The translations under genes and the position numbers were made by a program. Below are positions 7,383 through 11,813 of a stretch of DNA of 11,813 bases, one piece after another (position 1 is the first letter of the stretch; each line of letters opens with the position of its first letter). The stretch is from an uncultured Prevotellaceae bacterium (GTDB lineage: Bacteria; Bacteroidota; Bacteroidia; Bacteroidales; Bacteroidaceae): contig CAMHPM010000022.1 in NCBI GenBank assembly GCA_946187025.1, forward strand, positions 1-11,813, given 5' to 3'. Under the pieces are notes generated by a model that saw nothing but the letters and a program-made list of their open reading frames with translations, had not been told where the DNA came from and made no database searches.

Positions 7383-8672
7383 TTACAAAAACCATCCGCA
7401 GTATGCCACGCCGATAGTTACGCTCGGTTCGTTGTTGTATTGGCTCTTGAGGAATCGCTCGCTCCATTCGCCTTTTACCACCACTTCCTTCACTGGGTAG
7501 TAGTTGAGGCCGAAGGCCAGGCGTGTGTTGTCGCACCATCCGTAGGCCGACTTCTGGTTGCCGGCTGCGTAGGCGTTGTACTTCTCGAAGCGTCCGAAGA
7601 CATACAGGTTCTGTGTGTCGCGGTATTTCTCCACCTGCGACATCACGTTGTATCCGGCTTCGATGCCCACACTGTAGGCGTTTTTGGCTACAGGCTGATG
7701 CTTCGACGGACTTCCGTCCTGACCGGTGTGAGTAGGGAATGCCTTGTTGAACGCAGTGATCTGTGCGTGGTCGCTCAGGTGTGCGTAGTCGGCATTTCCG
7801 CGAACGATCCAGTTCCAGCGGTCGAGCATGAAGTCGAACGCACCGATGGCCAGGTTGCCGCGTGTGTCGCTGTAGCGTGTGCCGATGCTTCGCAGTGTGT
7901 TCTTGAATGTGCTGCCATAGTATCCGCTCACACTCAGGCGCAGACCCGGGATGCTATAGTTGTCGATACGCAGCGAACCTGCGTAGTTGTTGGCAATCTT
8001 AAACTCGTAAGGACTTGTGGCTCCGTAGTGTACGAAACTGTGGCTGCCGAAACGCTCAGAGTCGAGACCCGACAGGAACTGCACCTCGTAGCGCCAGTCC
8101 TTCACTCGTCCCCACAGTGACACACCAACCTGGTGCCACGTGCAAGGCAACAGTGCGTTCTCGCCCTCAGGACGGTAGCAGGTGAAGAACTCGGTAGGCA
8201 TGTGATATTTGTTGGTAGCACCCACCGGTACGACAATCTCTCCGGCCTTGATGTTGAACTCGCCCTTTCCGAACCTCTTGTTGATCCAGAACTGCTCGAG
8301 TGCCACTTCGCCGCCCTTCTCGGTCTCGGCCTCATACTCGCCAGCCTCGTCGGCATCAAGTTCCACGGCCGATTCCGTGCCGCCATGTTCAAACTCAATC
8401 TCGCTGCCCATAGTCCATCCGTGACCGAAATCGTAGCCGATATTCAGTGTCACGTGAGGCAAGTCGAAGCGTCCGTGGCTTCCGTCGTCCTTATGGTCGC
8501 TCGCGCGTGTGTACCTATATATATTGTCGCTGTAGAAGTTGCGGGTCATCATTGCTTCGCCATATCCGCCGAGCGACAGACGCGATGTTTTCTCGCCCGA
8601 CTGCTGTGCCGCCATATCGACCGGTGCGGTCAACGCAGCTGCCATGATCATTGTCTGTAATAGTTTCAACAT
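7383..8672 (-). CDS. Outer-membrane porin, phosphate-selective porin O/P-like
   Basis: A signal peptide of about 22 residues (MLKLLQTMIMAAALTAPVDMAA) precedes a chain of alternating, aromatic-bounded beta strands: LSLGGYGEAMMTRNFY (about 33-48), HVTLNIGYDFGHGWTMGSEIEFEHG, FWINKRFGKGEFNIKAGEIVVPVG, HQVGVSLWG, WRYEVQFLSGL, LRLSVSGYYG, and the final VTIGVAYCGWFL with an aromatic near the terminus as expected of a beta-barrel signal. The order RFDLPHVTLNIGYDF... then GxxxVPxG and YRPEGENALLP is that of OprO/OprP-like porins of Bacteroidota. With 429 residues, a 16- to 18-stranded barrel is possible. Substrate specificity is not visible; the phosphate label is a family name only. As first gene behind the promoter at 8899-8930 and ahead of imelysin and the di-heme lipoprotein, it may admit their substrate into the periplasm. 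Confidence 0.8.
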   Translation of the reverse strand: MLKLLQTMIMAAALTAPVDMAAQQSGEKTSRLSLGGYGEAMMTRNFYSDNIYRYTRASDHKDDGSHGRFDLPHVTLNIGYDFGHGWTMGSEIEFEHGGTESAVELDADEAGEYEAETEKGGEVALEQFWINKRFGKGEFNIKAGEIVVPVGATNKYHMPTEFFTCYRPEGENALLPCTWHQVGVSLWGRVKDWRYEVQFLSGLDSERFGSHSFVHYGATSPYEFKIANNYAGSLRIDNYSIPGLRLSVSGYYGSTFKNTLRSIGTRYSDTRGNLAIGAFDFMLDRWNWIVRGNADYAHLSDHAQITAFNKAFPTHTGQDGSPSKHQPVAKNAYSVGIEAGYNVMSQVEKYRDTQNLYVFGRFEKYNAYAAGNQKSAYGWCDNTRLAFGLNYYPVKEVVVKGEWSERFLKSQYNNEPSVTIGVAYCGWFL

Positions 8673-8880
8673 CTTATTTACTATTTACGAATTTACTATT
8701 TAACTTCGTTCGCTTTTGTCACGACTCGGCATAGTTGAAGTAAACTTCACTCTGCACTCGCTGTTCCAAAAGGTTCCTATTTAATTATATTGGGTCATTT
8801 ACGATTTGTTCATTTCCATCCGGATGGTCAGGCTCCCCTCCTTGGAGGGGCTGGGGGAGGCTGGAGGGGCCTTTCCCCTT
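8673..8880 (-). repeat. Long repeat-rich leader of the porin gene (dispersed element, copy 3)
   Basis: This is about 210 bases between the porin promoter and its start codon. Nearest the start is the A/T-rich tract whose first 30 bases recur at 7208-7237. Then comes a short palindrome GAAGTAAACTTC near 8739-8750, a perfect 12-bp palindrome CCATCCGGATGG (8816-8827), and a G/C-rich hairpin with arms CCCCTCC (8835-8841) and GGAGGGG (8844-8850) followed by CTGGGGGAGG. The order matches copies 1 and 2. The hairpins would lie in the 5' untranslated region of the porin mRNA. Confidence 0.7.
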
Positions 8881-8898
8881 GGGCTCTGATTTCGGCTG

Positions 8899-8930
8899 CA
8901 AAGTTACGACGATTTCGCTACGCGGGCAAT
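8899..8930 (-). promoter_or_regulatory. Promoter of the porin-imelysin operon
   Basis: The minus strand reads ATTG (8930-8927), a 20-base spacer, then TAACTTTG (8906-8899). This matches the Bacteroidota sigma-ABfr consensus (TTTG, 19-21 nt, TAnnTTTG) with one mismatch. Transcription would start near 8893 and give a leader of about 220 bases. No recognisable Fur-type palindrome overlaps it. Confidence 0.8.
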
Positions 8931-9102
8931 ACTCAAAAATGGGTAAACGGGGTGTGATGCCTGATTAAATCGTTTTTTTTTAGTGCAAGAACCTCCTTTC
9001 ATCAGCGACGCTTATTCTTCATTTTTTTTGCTTACAGCCATATATTACATCACTTACCACATCCCCTTTTCATGTTAAAACTGCATTTTTTTGCAAAAAA
9101 GT

Positions 9103-9133
9103 TTTGTCATGTCGCAGAAACTTCGTACCTTTG
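9103..9133 (+). promoter_or_regulatory. Promoter of the tRNA-Met gene
   Basis: TTTG at 9103-9106, a 19-base spacer and TACCTTTG at 9126-9133 match the Bacteroidota consensus perfectly. The tRNA begins 30 bases further on, leaving a short precursor leader. It is divergent from the porin promoter about 170 bases away; that gap shows only A/T-rich sequence with poly-T runs. Confidence 0.85.
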
Positions 9134-9162
9134 CACCCGCTTTGAGAGATTGAGGCTTACAT

Positions 9163-9236
9163 CGCGGAGTGGTAGCAGTTGGTAGCTCGCCAGGCTCATA
9201 ACCTGGAGGTCGTTGGTTCGAATCCAACCTCCGCAA
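9163..9236 (+). tRNA. tRNA-Met (CAU), initiator type
   Basis: The acceptor arms CGCGGAG (9163-9169) and CTCCGCA (9229-9235) pair at six positions and leave a C1-A72 mismatch, the hallmark of bacterial initiator tRNA. The anticodon stem CCAGG/CCTGG (9190-9194, 9202-9206) encloses CTCATAA with anticodon CAT at 9197-9199. The T arm GTTGG-TTCGAAT-CCAAC is perfect (9212-9228), and the discriminator is A9236; CCA is not encoded. Two oddities: the usual three G-C pairs of initiator anticodon stems are reduced to two plus an A-T pair at 29-41, and the D stem GGTAGC/GCTC pairs fully only if one T is bulged. The total length of 74 is normal. The initiator assignment rests mainly on C1-A72. Confidence 0.93.
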
Positions 9237-9243
9237 CAATCGG

Positions 9244-9279
9244 AAGGTCCTGATGAACATTTGTTCGTCAGGACCTTTT
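9244..9279 (+). terminator. Terminator after tRNA-Met
   Basis: AAGGTCCTGATGAAC (9244-9258) pairs with GTTCGTCAGGACCTT (9263-9277), 15 positions with one G-T wobble, across a four-base loop, followed by TTTT at 9276-9279. It begins 8 bases after the tRNA, so the tRNA is a single-gene transcription unit. Confidence 0.88.
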
Positions 9280-9436
9280 GCATGTTGCACATTACACCGC
9301 AGGTGCATGTTCTAAACAAGTTCCCTTTAGGAACGATTAAACAGATTTATCAGATTATGTACTGGATGGATAATCTTCAATTATTCATGTATTGGTTGTT
9401 CTTTGTTGAACGCAGAGATGCATAAGTTTTATTTAT

Positions 9437-9480
9437 GTGCGTGTATAAGAATTTTGTTGTGAGCGTACAAGTATTTTGTC
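9437..9480. repeat. Degenerate 22-base tandem pair
   Basis: The units at 9437-9458 and 9459-9480 agree at 17 of 22 positions, sharing GTG-G-GTA-AAG-ATTTTGT. The next 22 bases (GAGTATAGAAG...) agree only loosely, and a related string GTGCGTGTGCAGTGAAATTA lies beyond the large inverted repeat, near 9615-9635. The role is unknown. Confidence 0.5.
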
Positions 9481-9497
9481 TCGAGTATAGAAGAAAA

Positions 9498-9586
9498 CTT
9501 TAATTTGTGGTGCAAATTTAATAATTTGTGCTGCAAATTATTAAATTCCTGACCACAAATTATTAAATTTGCACCACAAATTAAAG
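9498..9586. repeat. Perfect 33-bp inverted repeat with 23-base loop
   Basis: The left arm 9498-9530 (beginning CTTTAATTTGTGGTGCAAAT) is the exact reverse complement of the right arm 9554-9586 (ending ATTTGCACCACAAATTAAAG). Each arm contains AATTTG-N5-CAAATT palindromes, and the loop repeats the theme with TGCTGCAAATTATT. No T tract follows on either side, so it is not a standard terminator, and no transposase gene is near. It lies upstream of the promoter of the next gene, outside any transcript that can be predicted here. Confidence 0.9.
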
Positions 9587-9691
9587 AATTAGTACGCGTG
9601 TGAACAACTTTTCTTGTGCGTGTGCAGTGAAATTAGTGCAGGAGTGCAAGGTTTTTCTTCTTCGACATGCAATGTCTTGTGTTTTATCATG

Positions 9692-9766
9692 AACACAAAT
9701 GCTCATGGCTAATTCGTGGTAATTTGTGTTAAAAGTAAAACACGAATGTCCATGAATTAGCCATGA
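9692..9766. repeat. Interlocking inverted repeats
   Basis: Two pairs overlap. AACACAAAT (9692-9700) pairs with ATTTGTGTT (9722-9730). TCATGGCTAATTCGTGG (9703-9719) pairs with CCATGAATTAGCCATGA (9750-9766) at 16 of 17 positions, the exception being a possible G-T wobble. Because the second pair's left arm lies in the loop of the first and its right arm outside it, the two could form a pseudoknot or two competing hairpins if transcribed. The right arm also contains a direct repeat CCATGAATT. Confidence 0.75.
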
Positions 9767-9908
9767 ATTGTTATGTATGAATGTATAGAACTGATGTTGA
9801 CTTTATTGTGAATGCACATGCAGAAATTGTGAATTGCATGTTGAGTTGAGTCCTTCGTGGCCCGTTGACTCAAAAAATACATAGAATCCCAAAATAAATG
9901 CAAAATCG

Positions 9909-9940
9909 TTTGCAACGTTCGGAATTAATCCGTAACTTTG
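9909..9940 (+). promoter_or_regulatory. Promoter of the secreted Ig-like protein gene
   Basis: TTTG at 9909-9912, a 20-base spacer and TAACTTTG at 9933-9940 are an exact match to the Bacteroidota consensus. The predicted leader is about 80 bases and begins with an 8-bp hairpin, TCTTCCCA (9955-9962) with TGGGAAGA (9967-9974), then an A-rich tract up to the ATG at 10026 with no Shine-Dalgarno sequence. Confidence 0.87.
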
Positions 9941-10025
9941 CATCGGATTTGTATTCTTCCCATGCGTGGGAAGAGAAAAGAAGACTTTAATTAACTCAAT
10001 TTTTTAACATAAAACCAAAAAAGAA

Positions 10026-11702
10026 ATGAAACAAAAATTACTTAAACTAATGTGCTTGTTGTGCGTTGGCATGATAAGCATGAGTGCGTGGGCTGATGTA
10101 ACAGCAAACGTAGATCTGAGTAAAGGCTCTTATGACACAGATCACATCACATGGACACTTAATGATGTGGTAACAATTACGCAGACACAAGGTAGTTCTG
10201 CTACGGCTGTTAACAGCAGTTATATAAGTTCACCTCGTTTTTATGCAGGACATGTAGTGAATTTTGAAGCAACTACTGGATATGTAATTAAATCGATTGT
10301 AATTTCAGGGCCTACAGGAACTGGCAGTAACTCCATTTCAAAGTTTGGGTCACCATCAGGATGGACCATTAATAGCACTGCAGGAACTGCTACATGGAGT
10401 GGCAATAATAATAGTGTCTCAATAAAATCTGACGCTCAAGTACGTCCTACGGGTATCTCAATTACATACGCATCGTCATCTGCTACGCCGGCCGATGGTG
10501 TTAAAAGCATTGTTCTTTCTGGAACATATAAAACAACATTCAACCAAGGTGAAACTTTTACTCATGAGGGAATTGTTGTTACTGCCATAATGGGTGATGA
10601 TAGTGAACAGGTGGTCACCTCCGATGCTGTATTCTCAGACCCAGATATGAGTACTTCAGGAAATAAAACTATTACAGTAAGCTACACTGATAAGTATGAA
10701 GTAATTAATACTGCAACTTACGATATCACAGTTAACTTCGCTGTAACCGATGGTGTATTCGACTTTGTAAACGCAGGAAACAATTCTGAAGATTATGGCT
10801 CTGGTGTTACTTTAGTGTCATCAGGTTATGAAACAGATGACGCAACTTGGACAGCAGGTAATGTAACTATGGTAACTTCCGTAACTTCTGGAAATGGATA
10901 CCGTTGGTGGGATGCAGATAAGACTTTGAGATTCTATAATGAAAGTGCAGCAACATTCACTGTTCCTGTCGGTTATGTAATTACTAAAATTGTAACAACA
11001 GGTGCTAATTTTAATAATGCCTCTGTAGGAACTCTCAGTGGCTCAACTTGGACTGGATTATCAAGAGAAGTTAAATTGAGTGCTACTGCTACTAAGAATA
11101 TCAGCTCTATCACTGTTACATACACCAATAAATACACCCGTACCGTAACTTCAGGCAATTATGGAACTATCTGTCTCCCATACTCTGCAACAGTGACAGG
11201 TGCTACCCTTTACAGCATCACAGGTAAGGATGAAAACAGCATCACAATTGCAGAAACAGGAAGCACAACAGCTACAGCTGGTGTTCCTTATATCTTTAAG
11301 GCTACAAGCGACGAGTTCGTGGCTACCTACACAAGCGGAGTATATACAGCTGCTACCTCAGCTAATGGCCTTGTTGGTAACACAGAATCTGCTTCTGTAG
11401 ATGTGCCAGTGAACGGCAACTGTGGCGTCCTGAGCGGTGGCAGGATTTACATTCTTGAAACCGGTGCAACTGCTACTACTGGTCAGTATAAGGCTTATAT
11501 CGACCTGAGCCAGATTACTGGTGGCGGCGACGTCAAGGGCATCCGCCTCTACTTCGATGACGCAGAGGCTACAGGCATTAAGAACCTCACCCCAGCCCTC
11601 TCCGAAGGCGAGGGAGTTATTTACAACCTCCAGGGTCAGCGTGTGAACAGCCTGCAACGCGGTATTAATATCATCGGTGGCAAAAAAGTGCTGGTGAAGT
11701 AA
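10026..11702 (+). CDS. Secreted Ig-like-domain protein with C-terminal sorting-type tail
   Basis: A signal peptide (residues 1-23, cleavage after SAWA) precedes two related beta-rich modules, about 26-149 and 243-368, which share the order GYVI-KIV-TG ... TW-G ... ISSITVTYT-like strands and look like an internal duplication. Between them lies a bacterial Ig-like domain of the Big_3 kind (about 159-237: SIVLSGTYKTTFNQGETFTH ... GNKTITVSYT). A further domain starts at NYGTICLPYSATVTGATLYS (about 378-397) and runs to about 500. The end, VIYNLQGQRV ... GINIIGGKKVLVK (531-558), resembles the C-terminal tails of Prevotella-type exported proteins, related to type IX secretion sorting domains. It has no catalytic motif that I recognise; adhesion or glycan binding is a guess. 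The first two thirds are A/T-rich in codon use while the last 200 bases are G/C-rich like the genes to the left, suggesting modular exchange of the 3' end. Confidence 0.82.
   Translation: MKQKLLKLMCLLCVGMISMSAWADVTANVDLSKGSYDTDHITWTLNDVVTITQTQGSSATAVNSSYISSPRFYAGHVVNFEATTGYVIKSIVISGPTGTGSNSISKFGSPSGWTINSTAGTATWSGNNNSVSIKSDAQVRPTGISITYASSSATPADGVKSIVLSGTYKTTFNQGETFTHEGIVVTAIMGDDSEQVVTSDAVFSDPDMSTSGNKTITVSYTDKYEVINTATYDITVNFAVTDGVFDFVNAGNNSEDYGSGVTLVSSGYETDDATWTAGNVTMVTSVTSGNGYRWWDADKTLRFYNESAATFTVPVGYVITKIVTTGANFNNASVGTLSGSTWTGLSREVKLSATATKNISSITVTYTNKYTRTVTSGNYGTICLPYSATVTGATLYSITGKDENSITIAETGSTTATAGVPYIFKATSDEFVATYTSGVYTAATSANGLVGNTESASVDVPVNGNCGVLSGGRIYILETGATATTGQYKAYIDLSQITGGGDVKGIRLYFDDAEATGIKNLTPALSEGEGVIYNLQGQRVNSLQRGINIIGGKKVLVK
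11587..11614 (+). repeat. Intergenic-type G/C hairpin element inside a coding region
   Basis: CTCACCCCAGCCCTCTCC followed by GAA and GGCGAGGG forms an 8-position stem (11596-11603 with 11607-11614, one mismatch). Its first 18 bases match, at 16 positions, the mRNA-sense strand of the intergenic copy at 7303-7320. In frame it encodes LTPALSEGEG, about residues 521-530 of the secreted protein, just before the C-terminal tail. Confidence 0.65.
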
Positions 11703-11706
11703 GAGT

Positions 11707-11723
11707 CGGATGGAAAGCATCCG
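11707..11723. other. Small hairpin after the secreted-protein stop
   Basis: CGGATG (11707-11712) pairs with CATCCG (11718-11723) over a five-base loop, four bases after the stop codon. It is followed by repeated ATTCATT units rather than a T run, so termination would be weak and read-through into the gene at 11768 is likely. The arms echo the CCATCCGGATGG palindromes of the intergenic elements. Confidence 0.45.
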
Positions 11724-11767
11724 CTATTCATTATTCATTATTAATTATTCATTAAATAAAGGCTATT

Positions 11768-11813
11768 ATGAAACAATATATCAAACCACAGACAGAAATC
11801 ACAATTGTGAAGG
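11768..11813 (+). CDS. Start of a small hypothetical protein (3' end outside window)
   Basis: An ATG at 11768 opens a frame reading MKQYIKPQTEITIVK to the window edge. It is 65 bases after the secreted-protein stop, preceded by an A/T-rich ATTCATTA tract like other leaders here. The pattern MKxYIKPxxEIxxV is that of the very small proteins that often follow secreted-protein genes in Prevotella and relatives; their function is not known. Without the rest of the gene the call rests on this N-terminal pattern and on the position. Confidence 0.6.
   Translation, partial: MKQYIKPQTEITIVK

Larger units (their letters stand above)
9280..9908. other. A/T-rich intergenic stretch with inverted repeats, no gene seen
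   Basis: About 630 bases between the tRNA terminator and the next promoter. Base composition is clearly more A/T-rich than the genes to the left. Open frames here are short and show no recognisable protein. It holds a degenerate 22-base tandem repeat (9437-9480), a perfect 33-bp inverted repeat (9498-9586), interlocking inverted repeats (9692-9766) and a small pair TTGAGTC/GACTCAA (9846-9852, 9867-9873). No transposase remnant, target-site duplication or convincing promoter was seen inside it. It may harbour an unannotated small RNA or a decayed repeat element. Confidence 0.6.

Noticed and set aside
8881..9102. Fur-type operator in front of the porin operon
   Set aside because: Searched by eye because of the imelysin and di-heme families; no palindrome resembling GATAATGATAATCATTATC was found near the promoter.
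9075..9319. Minus-strand open frames across the tRNA, with a peptide containing LDSNQRPPGYEPGELPTA
   Set aside because: This is the antisense translation of the tRNA-Met gene, a familiar false protein in databases; the tRNA fold, promoter and terminator explain the sequence.
9498..9586. Insertion sequence end or terminator
   Set aside because: No transposase frame lies nearby and no flanking duplication was found; the hairpin has no T tract on either strand.

Overview
The window looks chromosomal and comes from the Bacteroidota, most likely a Prevotella-like member of the Bacteroidales. The evidence is four matches to the Bacteroidota -7 promoter box TAnnTTTG (three with a -33 element 19-20 nt upstream), start codons preceded by A/T-rich leaders without Shine-Dalgarno sequences, SusC/D-era style secreted lipoproteins with a Cys followed by acidic residues, a fused ResB/CcsA cytochrome c maturation protein, and a secreted protein ending in a YNLQGQRV...GGKKVLVK tail of the Bacteroidales sorting-domain type.

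Layout. Positions 3-902 (+) are the 3' end of a TolB-like beta-propeller (PD40) protein, closed by a strong terminator (937-982). Converging on it is a long minus-strand block: porin (8672-7383), imelysin-like lipoprotein (7198-6041), di-heme oxidoreductase lipoprotein of the DUF1111 type (5908-4238), a terminator, the fused cytochrome c synthase CcsBA/ResBC (4119-1858), and queC for queuosine precursor synthesis (1759-1082). A good minus-strand promoter (8899-8930) drives the porin and probably imelysin; a further -7 box lies in front of the di-heme gene. Divergently, a promoter (9103-9133) drives an initiator-type tRNA-Met (9163-9236) with its own terminator. An A/T-rich stretch of about 630 bases (9280-9908) holds no convincing gene but several inverted repeats, one of them a perfect 33-bp pair of arms. 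After it a promoter (9909-9940) leads into a 558-residue secreted protein with an Ig-like domain, and the window ends just inside a small second gene (11768 onward).

How the genes fit together. Porin, imelysin and di-heme protein form a coherent envelope set: an outer-membrane channel plus two lipoproteins of families that are neighbours in iron-regulated loci of other bacteria. The di-heme protein carries two CxxCH heme c sites, and CcsBA next door is the enzyme that attaches such hemes outside the cytoplasmic membrane. An iron or redox role is inference; no Fur-type operator was recognised.

The most unusual signal is a family of dispersed G/C-rich hairpin elements. Three copies sit in the gaps upstream of queC, imelysin and the porin, each with an A/T-rich TATTTAC-type tract next to the start codon and a CCATCCGGATGG-like palindrome. 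A fourth, recognisably related copy lies inside the reading frame of the secreted protein, where it encodes the linker (LTPALSEGEG) in front of the C-terminal sorting-type tail.
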